Of a stretch of DNA of 64,000 nucleotides, positions 6,905-15,576 are shown one piece after another. Position 1 is the first letter of the stretch, and each line of letters starts with the position of its first letter. The DNA lies in assembly GCA_029263175.1 (NCBI GenBank), contig JAJCXZ010000008.1, positions 44,566 to 108,565 of the forward strand, read 5' to 3'. The stretch comes from Acidimicrobiales bacterium. GTDB taxonomy: Bacteria; Actinomycetota; Acidimicrobiia; Acidimicrobiales; Aldehydirespiratoraceae. Under the pieces are notes generated by a model that did no database searches, had not been told where the DNA came from, and worked only from the letters and a program-made list of their open reading frames with translations. Position numbers and translations under genes: made by a program.

Positions 6905-9238
6905 GTGACCACCGAGCTCCCAGGGCTCACGGCGGCTGAGGTCGATGAGCGCATCGCTGACGGCCGTGTCAACGATGTGCCCGACGCTCCGGTCCGCACG
7001 TTGCCGCAGATCATGCGGGCCAACATCTTCACTCCGGTCAACGCAATCATCGGCACGCTGTTCGTTCTGATCCTTGTTGCCGGCTATCCGGCCGACGCAC
7101 TCTTTGCCGGAGTGGTTGTGTCCAACAGCATCATCGGGATCGCTCAGGAGGTGCAGGCTCGACGCACCCTGAACGCGTTGGCGGTGTTGTCAGCGCCAAA
7201 GGCTCGCGTCCGCCGAAATGGTGTGGCCGAAGAGATCGGCGTGAGCGGAGTGGTGGCCGACGATCTACTCGAGCTCTCCCCTGGCGATCAGGTTGTCGTC
7301 GACGGTGAGATCGTGCTTGGTATCGGACTGGAGATCGATGAATCGCTGCTCACCGGCGAGAGCGACCCTGTCGACAAGAATCTGGCTGACGAGGTGATGT
7401 CTGGCTCGTTCGTATCGGCCGGCTCTGGCCTGTACCGCGCCACCAAGGTCGGAGCCGACAGCTATGCCGCCAAGCTCGCCGAAGAAGCCCGTCGCTTCGA
7501 ACTCGCCGGGAGCGAACTGCGAAAAGGCGTCAACCTGGTCCTGCGGTGGCTGACGTTCATCATTCCGCCGGCCTCTGCCCTGCTGCTTCTGCGCCAACTC
7601 TCCACCCAAGACCGGTGGCAGGACGCGTTGCAAGCCACCGTCGCGGCAGCCGTCGCGATGGTGCCCGATGGGCTTGTGCTCCTGACCAGCTTGTCGTTCA
7701 TCACCGGCGTCATCGCGCTCGCCCGGCGCCAAGCTCTCGCCAAGGAGCTGGCCTCGGTGGAGCTCCTCGCCCGCGTCGACACGTTGTGCCTCGACAAGAC
7801 CGGCACGATCACGACCGGCGAGATCTCGCTGGGTGGAATCGTTGCGCTCGGCACCACAACCGAAGACGAGGCGGCAGCGGTGCTCGGCGCCCTCGGAGCA
7901 TCCGACCCATCCCCCAACGCCACCCTTCAGGCGATCGTGGCGAACTACGGATCGCCCGGTTGGGAGACGGGCGAAAACATGCCGTTCTCGTCGGCGCGCA
8001 AGTGGGCGGCGACCGAATTCATCGGTCGAGGCACCTTCTATCTCGGCGCACCGGACATCCTCTTCGACAACGACGATGACGCCGAACGAGCAATCGCCGA
8101 CAAGGCAGCGGCGGAAGGCACACGAGTTCTTCTCGTCACTCGATCCGACGAGGGCTGGCTCGGGAACGAACTGGGTCAGAGCCGCACACCGGTCGCCCTT
8201 GTCCTGCTCGAGGACACAGTCCGCCCGGATGCCGAGGAGATCCTCGCGTACTTCCAGCGCCAGGGCGTCGATCTGAAAGTGATCTCGGGAGACAACCCGG
8301 CCACCGTTGCCGCGGTCGCCCGGCGGGCCGGTGTGAGCGATAGCGCCAGCGGCTACGACGCCCGCAACCTTCCCGATGAACAAGAGGCTCTCGCCGACGT
8401 ACTCGAAGTCACCACCGTCTTCGGGCGGGTCACGCCCCACCAGAAACGCGCCATGGTGCACGCCCTGCAGAGCCGCGGTCGCACCGTGGCAATGACCGGC
8501 GACGGGGTCAACGATGTCCTCGCGCTCAAGGACGCCGACATGGGCATCGCCATGGGCGCCGGCTCATCGGCGACTCGGGCAGTTGCCCAACTCGTGCTCC
8601 TCGACAACAAGTTCGCCACCCTTCCTCGCGTGCTGGCCGAGGGCCGCAAGGTCATCAACAACATCGAGCGCGTGGCCAACCTGTTCCTCACCAAGGCGGC
8701 CTATGCCGTCCTGCTCACCGCTCTCGTCGGCATCGCGGGATCGCCGTTCCCGTTCCTTCCTCGCCAGCTCACACTAATCGGCACATTCTCGATCGGGCTC
8801 CCCGGCTTCTTCCTCGCCCTTGCCCCCAACGATGCGCTCGTGCGCCCGGGCTTCCTCGAACGGGTTTTGCGCTTCTCCATTCCCGCCGGAGCGACCGCCG
8901 GGGCGGTGACGTTCGGGCTCTACGAGATCGTTCGCCGGATGGACAATGTCACCCTCGCGGAAGCACGAACCGCCGCCACCGTGACACTCCTGCTGATCGG
9001 GCTGGCGATCCTCATCCTCATCAGCCGACCCTTGAAGCCATGGAAGCTCGGACTCGCTGCGGTCATGGCTGCGTTGTACGCACTCAACATGTTGCTCCCC
9101 GCCGCCCGGGAGTACTTCGAGCTCGATCTACCGCCGGCCGGTGCATGGGTGGCGGTCACGATCGCCGGAGCTGTCGGCGCTGCCGGTGCGACCCTCGTAA
9201 CTTCCTTCCTCGACCACCGACATGACGCCGACACCTGA
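6905..9238 (+). CDS. P-type cation-transporting ATPase, CtpE-like
   Basis: A 777-residue P-type ATPase. The order is as expected: N-terminal cytoplasmic segment, first helices (about 40-75), actuator domain with TGES (DESLLTGESDPV), helix with MVPDGLVLLTS (a P-E-G-L-like motif), phosphorylation site CLDKTGT (Asp297), N domain, hinge TGDGVNDVLALKDADMGIAM, and C-terminal helices. The MVPxGLVLLTS signature and short length recall mycobacterial CtpE, a Ca2+ uptake ATPase, so Ca2+ or Mg2+ import is the best guess. There is no N-terminal heavy-metal CxxC domain. It abuts the Nudix gene and overlaps the lipid kinase gene by 17 nt. Confidence 0.88.
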   Translation: MTTELPGLTAAEVDERIADGRVNDVPDAPVRTLPQIMRANIFTPVNAIIGTLFVLILVAGYPADALFAGVVVSNSIIGIAQEVQARRTLNALAVLSAPKARVRRNGVAEEIGVSGVVADDLLELSPGDQVVVDGEIVLGIGLEIDESLLTGESDPVDKNLADEVMSGSFVSAGSGLYRATKVGADSYAAKLAEEARRFELAGSELRKGVNLVLRWLTFIIPPASALLLLRQLSTQDRWQDALQATVAAAVAMVPDGLVLLTSLSFITGVIALARRQALAKELASVELLARVDTLCLDKTGTITTGEISLGGIVALGTTTEDEAAAVLGALGASDPSPNATLQAIVANYGSPGWETGENMPFSSARKWAATEFIGRGTFYLGAPDILFDNDDDAERAIADKAAAEGTRVLLVTRSDEGWLGNELGQSRTPVALVLLEDTVRPDAEEILAYFQRQGVDLKVISGDNPATVAAVARRAGVSDSASGYDARNLPDEQEALADVLEVTTVFGRVTPHQKRAMVHALQSRGRTVAMTGDGVNDVLALKDADMGIAMGAGSSATRAVAQLVLLDNKFATLPRVLAEGRKVINNIERVANLFLTKAAYAVLLTALVGIAGSPFPFLPRQLTLIGTFSIGLPGFFLALAPNDALVRPGFLERVLRFSIPAGATAGAVTFGLYEIVRRMDNVTLAEARTAATVTLLLIGLAILILISRPLKPWKLGLAAVMAALYALNMLLPAAREYFELDLPPAGAWVAVTIAGAVGAAGATLVTSFLDHRHDADT

Positions 9239-10121
9239 AGACGTGTCGGCACACACCGTGCACCTGTTGGTCAGCCCCGATGCGGGCCGAGGGAAGGCAG
9301 CGGACGCGCTCGAAGACATTCGGGCGACCCTGGCTGACGAGGGCGTCGCCGTGTTCGACATCACCGCGGACTCCGCTTCGGACTCAGCCGAAGCTGCTCA
9401 CCGTGCGGTCGCCGACGGGGCTGATCGCATCATCACCGTGGGTGGTGACGGCCTCGTCCACCTGGCTCTGCAGGCAGTTGCCGGGACAGGCACGGTCCTC
9501 GGCGTGATCCCTGTCGGCACCGGCAACGACTTCGCGGGGGCGCTCGGGCTGCCGACCGACCCGACGGAAGCCACTCGCGGCGCTCTCGGCCCTGTCTCTC
9601 CCACCGACGCGCTCCAGGTCGGGGACCACTGGGTCGCTTCAGTTGCCACCGCCGGCTTCTCGGGCGACGTGAACGACCGGGCGAACCGCATGCGATACCC
9701 GCGAGGTCCATCTCGCTACACCATCGCCACCTTGCTCGAACTTCCTCGCCTCCGAAACCGCTCTGTCCGTTTGACCGTGGACGGCATTGCGCATGAGTAC
9801 GACGCCGCGATGCTTGCGTTGGCCAACACCCGAGATTTCGGCGGCGGTATGCAGATCTGCCCGGCTGCGGACGCGACCGACGGATTCGTCGACGTCACGG
9901 TTGTGGCTGACATCGGACGCATCGAACTCTTGCGTTTCTTCCGGCTGGTCTTCGACGGACGTCATCTCGGTCATCCGAAAGTGCACACACACCGGGGCGC
10001 GGAGATAACCATTGAGTGCGATGAACTGGTGTTGTGGGGCGATGGCGAACCACTCGGCGCGGCGCCCGTGAGCTGTCGTGCCGTATCCGGAGCGATCCAA
10101 CTTGCTCGTCGCGCTCAGTAG
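9222..10121 (+). CDS. Diacylglycerol kinase-family lipid kinase
   Basis: A 299-residue DagK/YegS-type kinase. The nucleotide-binding motifs GGDGLVH (from residue 74) and IPVGTGNDFA (about 96-105) are intact, followed by a strand with the TAGFSGDVNDRAN segment and a C-terminal beta-sandwich ending WGDGEPLGAAPVS. It probably phosphorylates diacylglycerol or a related lipid to feed phosphatidate back into phospholipid synthesis. ATG 9222 lies inside the ATPase gene end (17 nt overlap), which implies translational coupling. The downstream neighbour whiB converges on it with only 17 nt between, and I see no terminator there. Confidence 0.88.
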   Translation: MTPTPEDVSAHTVHLLVSPDAGRGKAADALEDIRATLADEGVAVFDITADSASDSAEAAHRAVADGADRIITVGGDGLVHLALQAVAGTGTVLGVIPVGTGNDFAGALGLPTDPTEATRGALGPVSPTDALQVGDHWVASVATAGFSGDVNDRANRMRYPRGPSRYTIATLLELPRLRNRSVRLTVDGIAHEYDAAMLALANTRDFGGGMQICPAADATDGFVDVTVVADIGRIELLRFFRLVFDGRHLGHPKVHTHRGAEITIECDELVLWGDGEPLGAAPVSCRAVSGAIQLARRAQ

Positions 10122-10138
10122 GCGACGGCGAGCCGAGA

Positions 10139-10480
10139 TCAGGCAGTGCGGGCCATCGCGTTGCGGGCACGATCTTCGGCGACACGCTTGCGACCAATGA
10201 TCGGTGTGGTCGGAGGAAAGCCGGCGTCGGCGCGTTCGCTCTCGGACTCGCCACCCCAGTAGCCGAGCTCACGGTTGGTGCGGGCGTACTCCCGGCACCT
10301 CGACAGGGACTCGCACGCAACACAGATCAGCCGTGCTGAAGCTTCGCGGCGGACGCGCGCTTCGGGTCGCTCGGCGAAGGGCGCAAAGAACAGGTCGCTG
10401 TGCCCGGCGCAGGATGCTGTATCCATCCATCCCGTCGGGCCCACCGGTCCGGCGGTCTCCGTGTCGAACATGTCGATCAT
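10139..10480 (-). CDS. WhiB-family iron-sulfur transcription regulator
   Basis: 113 residues from ATG 10480. Four Cys in the Wbl pattern C-x28-C-x2-C-x5-C (Cys24, 53, 56, 62) ligate a 4Fe-4S cluster. The turn motif GYWGGESESER follows, and the tail is basic (IIGRKRVAEDRARN). Wbl proteins are restricted to actinobacteria and their phages and act with the primary sigma factor. I chose ATG 10480 because GGGAAG lies 10 nt upstream; the frame stays open to another ATG at 10516. The region from 10517 to 10682 is non-coding and probably holds its promoter and long leader, as is usual for wbl genes. Which Wbl class it is cannot be decided here. Confidence 0.88.
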   Translation of the reverse strand: MIDMFDTETAGPVGPTGWMDTASCAGHSDLFFAPFAERPEARVRREASARLICVACESLSRCREYARTNRELGYWGGESESERADAGFPPTTPIIGRKRVAEDRARNAMARTA

Positions 10481-10682
10481 TTGCGTGCTCGCTTCCCTGG
10501 GGACTTTCATGCACACCGCCCGATGTGTCGCCTGGTTCCCCGTTCGGCTATGCCCGAATCTAGGAAATCACAGCGCAAATGTCCCGTGAATCGCGATACA
10601 TCTTTTTGCTAGTCGATATCTGTCCGACAGATAGTTGCTGTTTGAACTACCTGCTGCGCAAATTCGACACGATCTACTGACG

Positions 10683-12212
10683 TTAGTCGGTGAGTTGGGG
10701 CCAGCGCACAACGAACCGAGCGCCGCCACTTGGGGCGTTCGTCACCTCGACGGTTCCACCCGTCGATGTGGCGGTTTCTCGCACCACGGCGAGGCCGAGC
10801 CCCGCTCCTCCCCCATCCCGAGTGCGAGCAGCATCGAGGCGGGTGAAGCGTTCGAAGACACGCCTCCGATCGGCGTCGGCAATGCCATCGCCGTCGTCGT
10901 CCACCCACAAGGTCACCTGTCCGTGTTCGGTGCGGAGCCCGATCCAGACGTTGCCCGCCGCATGGCGCGCGGCATTGTCCAGCAGGTGGGTGACGATCCT
11001 GCCGGCCGCGTCCTGGCTGCCGCGAATCCGACCGGCCGAGACGCCTTGGGTGTCGACCGGCACGGCACGGCGGCGAGACGCTTCGGCCAACACGATGTCG
11101 TCGAGGTCGATCGGCGACGCGTGGGCAGCCGACCCCTCGTCTCCTCGCGCCAGCACAAGGAGGTCCTCGACGATGCGTTGCAGCCTGGTGCTCTCCCCGA
11201 GGACGCCCTCGGCCAAGGTCGCGACCGTCGATGACTCCGGATTACGCAAGGCCACCTCGGCCTCGCTGCGCAGTACCGCCACCGGTGATCGGAGCTCGTG
11301 GGAGGCATCGGAGACGAATTGGCGAAGGCGCTGATCATCAACCTCCAGTCGATCGAGCATGAGGTTCATCGTGGTGGCAAGGTCTGCGACTTCGTCGTCG
11401 GTTCCCGGCACCGGCACCCGCTCGTGAAGCGTTCCGCCGGAGATCTCAGCGACACGAGCCGTGATCGCATGCACCGGTCGAAGCGCTCGCCCAGTGAGGA
11501 GCCACGTCGCCAGGCCACCAACCAACACGAGGATCGGGATGCTGATCCAGGCGAGCGACCGAATGCTGTCGAGACTGCGGGTTACGTCACCAATTTCGGC
11601 GACGAGCAGGTACTCCTGCCCGTCCAGGGCTGACGTGATGAACCGGATATCGAGCGATTCGCCGGCGGCACCATCGCCAACGCCCTGCTCGCCCAGGACC
11701 TCTGCCGCGAAGATGTCGTCGAAGTCGATCTCGACAACGAAGCTGAACAACTCCTCGACGGTGAGTTGAGGAACGATGACCGAATCCGGGAACTGGTTGC
11801 CCGAAAGGATCGCGGCCTCGCCGGTGCCGATGTCCAGGAGCGCCAGCCGACCGAAGTTGGTGAGCACCGCCAGCGGCTCGCCATCCTGCACACCTGCTGC
11901 TTCTGCGAATTCATCGAATACGCCGAGATTTTGCAGCTCGAAGAGTTGAGCCTGCACGAAAGCGATCTCGTCCATCGCGATGAACTCGTCGTCGAAGAAA
12001 TCGTCATCGATTCCTTCGACGCTGAGCTCGCTGAAAAAGAGCACCTCCTCCACCACGCTCAGCTGGTCGGTGACGGCGACGTCGACAGCATCATTCACCA
12101 GACGTTGCTCCACGGCCCCGACGCCGACGGTCGCAGCCAGCAATCCAAGGCCGGCCGCCACCACGACCACGAGGCCGGTCAGCCGAGCGCGTACCGAGAG
12201 TCGTCGTGTCAC
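10683..12212 (-). CDS. Sensor histidine kinase
   Basis: 509 residues: transmembrane helix 1 (about 11-33), a large ectodomain (about 34-218) rich in Asp/Glu/Phe (e.g. GIDDDFFDDEFIAMDE), helix 2 (about 221-240), HAMP linker, HisKA with phospho-acceptor His305 (SDASHELRSP), and HATPase_c with HLLDNAARHA, VDDDGDGIAD and GLGLAV. It is the membrane sensor of the response regulator encoded just upstream. GTG 12212 overlaps the regulator's stop by 4 nt. The acidic ectodomain might bind cations or basic peptides; the acidic secreted protein divergently encoded at 13021 may be part of the same response. Confidence 0.9.
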   Translation of the reverse strand: MTRRLSVRARLTGLVVVVAAGLGLLAATVGVGAVEQRLVNDAVDVAVTDQLSVVEEVLFFSELSVEGIDDDFFDDEFIAMDEIAFVQAQLFELQNLGVFDEFAEAAGVQDGEPLAVLTNFGRLALLDIGTGEAAILSGNQFPDSVIVPQLTVEELFSFVVEIDFDDIFAAEVLGEQGVGDGAAGESLDIRFITSALDGQEYLLVAEIGDVTRSLDSIRSLAWISIPILVLVGGLATWLLTGRALRPVHAITARVAEISGGTLHERVPVPGTDDEVADLATTMNLMLDRLEVDDQRLRQFVSDASHELRSPVAVLRSEAEVALRNPESSTVATLAEGVLGESTRLQRIVEDLLVLARGDEGSAAHASPIDLDDIVLAEASRRRAVPVDTQGVSAGRIRGSQDAAGRIVTHLLDNAARHAAGNVWIGLRTEHGQVTLWVDDDGDGIADADRRRVFERFTRLDAARTRDGGGAGLGLAVVRETATSTGGTVEVTNAPSGGARFVVRWPQLTD

Positions 12213-12922
12213 AAGCTGGCGATCAGTTCGACGATCTGATAGCCGACACCTCGCACGGTCCGCACCGTCTCGACACCGAACGGCCTGTCGATCTTTCGGC
12301 GTAGGTAGCCGATGTACACCTCGATGATGTTGGGATCACCCTCGAAGTCGATACCCCACACCTCGTCGATCAGTTCGTGCTTGGCGACGGGGTCGGGAGC
12401 CTTGCGCATCAGCGATTCGAGCACCGCGTATTCCCTGGGGGTCAGCTCGATGGTGGTTCCGGCTCGCCGCGCATTCCGCAGTGCAGGATCGAGCTCCAGG
12501 TCGCCGACCCGCATCGAGATCGCGGGCCCCGACGCCGATCCGCGGCGAGCCAAAGCGCGAAGCCGTGCGGTCAGCACCATGTGGCTGAACGGCTTGCGCA
12601 GATAGTCGTCGGCGCCGAGCTCGAAGCCTTCCGCCTCGTCGTACTCCCCATCCTTCGCGGTCAGCATGAGGATCGGGGTCCAGTTGTCTTCCTCTCGTAG
12701 GGTGCGACAGACCTCGTAGCCGTTAAGGCCCGGGAGCATGATGTCGAGCACGATCGCCGCATAGCTGCCTTCGCGGGCTCGCCAGAGACCATCGTGACCA
12801 TCGTTCACGACGTCGACATCGAAGCCATCGGCCTCGAGACCGCGGGCGATCGACTGCGCCAGCCGTACTTCATCGTCGACTACAAGGATCCGCACTCCAA
12901 GAGTCTGCCTGACCCGCCCCAT
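12209..12922 (-). CDS. OmpR/PhoB-family response regulator
   Basis: Receiver domain with the acidic pair VVDDE, phospho-acceptor Asp60 (IVLDIMLPG) and the conserved Lys in DYLRKPFS, then a winged-helix domain (TPREYAVLESLM, HELIDEVWG, EVYIGYLRRKID, TVRGVGYQI). The receiver fold really begins at VRILVVDD, so GTG 12895 is a possible start that would leave 228 residues; ATG 12922 gives 237. Neither has a strong RBS. It is co-translated with the histidine kinase. Phased CTCAGG repeats at 12940-12975 lie upstream, between this gene and the divergent secreted protein. Confidence 0.9.
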   Translation of the reverse strand: MGRVRQTLGVRILVVDDEVRLAQSIARGLEADGFDVDVVNDGHDGLWRAREGSYAAIVLDIMLPGLNGYEVCRTLREEDNWTPILMLTAKDGEYDEAEGFELGADDYLRKPFSHMVLTARLRALARRGSASGPAISMRVGDLELDPALRNARRAGTTIELTPREYAVLESLMRKAPDPVAKHELIDEVWGIDFEGDPNIIEVYIGYLRRKIDRPFGVETVRTVRGVGYQIVELIASL

Positions 12923-12939
12923 CGGTGGCTGAGAGCGTT

Positions 12940-12975
12940 CTCAGCTCTCTCAGGATTGCCTCAGGAGCACTCAGG
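12940..12975. promoter_or_regulatory. Phased CTCAGG repeats, candidate response-regulator operator
   Basis: CTCAGC at 12940, CTCAGGA at 12949 and 12960, and CTCAGG at 12970, so unit starts are 9, 11 and 10 bp apart, close to one helical turn. This is the tandem direct-repeat geometry bound by OmpR/PhoB-type regulators. The array lies between the response regulator and the secreted-protein gene and may control both. Confidence 0.55.
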
Positions 12976-13020
12976 CACGGTGTGGTCATCGAATCCCCCA
13001 ACCCAAGAAAGGGACCACTC

Positions 13021-13734
13021 ATGGATGAGATCACCCAACCAACTCCAGCCCCCAAGGCCGGCAAACACCACAGCGTGATGCTCGGAGCATTGCTCGGTGC
13101 GGTGGCGCTGGCCGCCACGATTGTCGGCGTCAGCACCGTCGCCGGCGCCCAGGATGCACCGACGACCGACGACACCGCCACCGCCCTCAGTGTCGGAGAC
13201 GACACGGTCGACGACGAGATGTGGGCACCGTTTGAAAAATGCATGGCCGAACAACTCGGCGATCTCTGGGAAGAGCCCAGCTTTGACGACGCTGACCTTG
13301 ACGCGATCGAGTTCATCGAGCCGACCGAGGAAGACTGGGCGGCGTTGGATGCTGCCTGGGAGGCCGCTGACGCAGCTTGTGTCGAACTTCTCCCCGAGAG
13401 TGCCCAGATCGAGCTGGCGGCGTTCGAAGCCTTCGACCAGTGCCTGGCCGATGCCGGCGTTCTCGACGAGAGCTTCGGTCCAGCCGTTCACATCGAGACC
13501 GGCAGCGGTTTCCAGTTTGCTGTTTTCGGCGACATCGAGGGGTCGATCACCATCACCGGTGACAGCGACGGCGTCGTCATGTCCACCGATGGCGGCGTGA
13601 CCTTGCTCGATGAAGCTGACCTCGACGCTGAATGGGAAGCGATCGACGCTGCTCACTCGGCATGTGAGGACCTGCTGCCCGAAGGCGCCGTCGACGGCGA
13701 CATCTTCTTCGGCGAGGAGATCTTCGAGGACTGA
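13021..13734 (+). CDS. Acidic secreted or anchored protein with internal Cys repeat
   Basis: 237 residues from ATG 13021 (RBS AAAGGGA). A short cytoplasmic tail is followed by a hydrophobic segment (about 19-42, ending VAGAQ), which could be a signal peptide cleaved after AGA or an anchor. The mature part is very acidic and holds two related units: F-E-K-C-M-A ... WEAADAACVELLPES (Cys74, Cys120) and F-D-Q-C-L-A ... WEAIDAAHSACEDLLPEG (Cys141, Cys215). This is probably an internal duplication with two potential disulfides. I do not recognise the family. Its position opposite the two-component system, across the CTCAGG array, suggests it is a regulated target. Confidence 0.75.
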   Translation: MDEITQPTPAPKAGKHHSVMLGALLGAVALAATIVGVSTVAGAQDAPTTDDTATALSVGDDTVDDEMWAPFEKCMAEQLGDLWEEPSFDDADLDAIEFIEPTEEDWAALDAAWEAADAACVELLPESAQIELAAFEAFDQCLADAGVLDESFGPAVHIETGSGFQFAVFGDIEGSITITGDSDGVVMSTDGGVTLLDEADLDAEWEAIDAAHSACEDLLPEGAVDGDIFFGEEIFED

Positions 13735-13759
13735 TAGTCAGGCGATCACCACAACCCGG

Positions 13760-13793
13760 ACGGGAGGGTGCCCACGTGGCACCCTCCCGTTTT
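13760..13793 (+). terminator. Rho-independent terminator
   Basis: A perfect inverted repeat CGGGAGGGTGCC / GGCACCCTCCCG (13761-13772 and 13778-13789) around a 5-nt loop, with an extra A-T pair and a TTTT run (13790-13793). It ends the secreted-protein transcript 26 nt after its stop. Confidence 0.85.
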
Positions 13794-13812
13794 CGCGTGA
13801 TGAGATGGGCCC

Positions 13813-14226
13813 ATGGACCGATCCCGTGGCGCCCTCGGCACAACAACGGCTGCGTTCGCGATCGGCTTCGTCATCCACAACGGCGACCACATGCGCCGAG
13901 GATTCGCCGGGATCGCTGATGGGGTGATCCTGGGCGGCACCATCGTGGCGATGATGACAGCGGTGATGATCACCCTGGTCGTGCTCAGGCACCCGACTGC
14001 TCCTGCAGTCTGTGCAGTCGCCGCCGCCGCGATTGCGTTCGGGGTTGCCGCTTCCCATCTGCTCCCTGATTGGGGCCCGTTGAGCGACTCGCTGCCCGAC
14101 GGTGACGTCGATGCGATCACATGGGTTGCCGTCTTCGCCGAGATCCTGAGCGGCGCCGCTGTGGCGGTGATCGCCGTATCAATCCTGCGACGCCACGACT
14201 ACTCCCCCACCATCGACTGGGCCTGA
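13813..14226 (+). CDS. Four-helix membrane protein of unknown function
   Basis: 137 residues with about four membrane helices: AAFAIGFVIHNGDHMRRGFA near the start, VILGGTIVAMMTAVMITLVV, VCAVAAAAIAFGVAASHLL and VAVFAEILSGAAVAVIAVSI. His and Asp residues (HNGDH, SHLLPDW) near helix ends could coordinate something, but I recognise no family. ATG 13813 has no Shine-Dalgarno; TGAGAT six nt upstream may be a -10 of a leaderless transcript. The preceding terminator separates it from the secreted-protein gene, and it converges on the CoA-transferase gene with 9 nt between. Confidence 0.65.
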   Translation: MDRSRGALGTTTAAFAIGFVIHNGDHMRRGFAGIADGVILGGTIVAMMTAVMITLVVLRHPTAPAVCAVAAAAIAFGVAASHLLPDWGPLSDSLPDGDVDAITWVAVFAEILSGAAVAVIAVSILRRHDYSPTIDWA

Positions 14227-14235
14227 GCTCGAGCG

Positions 14236-15438
14236 TCAGACGCTCGCGACCACGCCGTCGTCGTGGAGCGCCCCGATCTCAGCAGCTGACAACCCCAGCG
14301 ACTCGCTGAGAATCTGCTCGGTGTGTTCACCAAGACGGGGCGCACGGGTGGGTTCCACCGGCAGCAGCCCGCTGAAGGCAACGGGGGATCCCGGCGTGAG
14401 GTACGTGCCGATACCCGGCTGTTCTACATTCCGGAAGAGTTCGCTCTCCGTCGAACAGCGCGGGTCGTTCTCGACGAGCTCGGTGAACGTTTGGTAGCGG
14501 CCCCAGCACACACCAAGCGCGTCGAACTGCTCGGCCACCTGATCGATGGTGTGAGCAGAGATCCAGGGTGCGATCTTCGCGGTGACCGCCTCCCGGTGAA
14601 CGAAGCGCTCGCCCTCGTCCCGGAAGTTGGTCTTCAGCTCGGCCTCGAGCTCGGCGACGGCGTCCGTTGCATGAGTGGCTTCGAGAAGCCCCGACCACTG
14701 CTTCGGACTGATCCCGACCGCGTAGACGATCGTGCCGTCGGCACATGTGAAGGTCGTCCCGTAGGCGCCGTAGAGGTCGTTGCCGAATCGCTGACGTTCG
14801 GTGCCGTTGATCTGGGCCTCGGCCACATGGCCGAGAGCGCTCACTGCGACCAGAGCGACGTCGGAGAGAGCCAGCGACATATGCGCCCCCACACCGTGCA
14901 GGATCCGCCGTCGGTCTGCCGCCAGGATCGCGATCGCCGCAGTCTGACCACAGATCAAGTCCCACGCCGGGAGTACATGATTGACCGGCTCGGTAGAGCC
15001 GAGGGGTCCGGTCACCAGCGGGTAGCCAATAGCGGAGTTGACGGTGTAGTCGAGCGCGGTTGAGCCATCTCGATTGCCGGTGATGTTCAGCGAGATCAGG
15101 TCCTCACGGTGCTGCGACAAGATGTCGTGGCTCATCCAACCCTTGGCCGGGAAATTGGTGAGGAACGTGCCGGCATCGGCGATCAGTGCCGTCAGGATTT
15201 CCTTCGCCCGGTCCGAACGCATGTCGACCGCGATCGAACGCTTCCCCTTGTTGAGCCCGGCCCAATAGATCGACTCGCCGTCTTCGGTGAGTGGCCAACG
15301 GCCGTAGTCGATGCCGCCGCCTATCTGATCGAAACGGATGACATCCGCGCCCAGTTGGGCGAGCGTCATTCCTCCCGATGGCGCAGCGACGAACGCCGTT
15401 CCCTCGACCACTCGCAAACCATCAAGAGGGGGAATCAT
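14236..15438 (-). CDS. Class III CoA-transferase, mesaconyl-CoA C1-C4 transferase-like
   Basis: A 400-residue CaiB/BaiF-family protein. The opening GLRVVEGTAFVAAPSGGMTL, the FDQIGGGIDYGRWPLT block, GLNKGKRSIAVD, and NITGNRDGSTALDYTVN resemble the intramolecular mesaconyl-CoA transferase (Mct, 2-methylfumaryl-CoA isomerase) of the 3-hydroxypropionate bicycle, more than formyl-CoA transferases, as far as I can judge from memory. Such homologues also occur in actinobacteria without the bicycle, where they may act on other branched or dicarboxylic acyl-CoAs. ATG 15438 follows AGGA; a TAGAAT box lies at 15472-15477 (minus strand). It is divergent from the thiolase gene. Confidence 0.75.
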   Translation of the reverse strand: MIPPLDGLRVVEGTAFVAAPSGGMTLAQLGADVIRFDQIGGGIDYGRWPLTEDGESIYWAGLNKGKRSIAVDMRSDRAKEILTALIADAGTFLTNFPAKGWMSHDILSQHREDLISLNITGNRDGSTALDYTVNSAIGYPLVTGPLGSTEPVNHVLPAWDLICGQTAAIAILAADRRRILHGVGAHMSLALSDVALVAVSALGHVAEAQINGTERQRFGNDLYGAYGTTFTCADGTIVYAVGISPKQWSGLLEATHATDAVAELEAELKTNFRDEGERFVHREAVTAKIAPWISAHTIDQVAEQFDALGVCWGRYQTFTELVENDPRCSTESELFRNVEQPGIGTYLTPGSPVAFSGLLPVEPTRAPRLGEHTEQILSESLGLSAAEIGALHDDGVVASV

Positions 15439-15576
15439 TTGTGTCCTATCCAGCTAGCGGACCGGATGCGGATTCTACCCCTGCCGGCCGTCGGCTGGGG
15501 AACGGCGTAGCGCAGGGGTTACAGTCCTGCTCAGCGCGTCTGCGCCTCGCTTATCGCCCCCCACAGAGGAGCTCTC

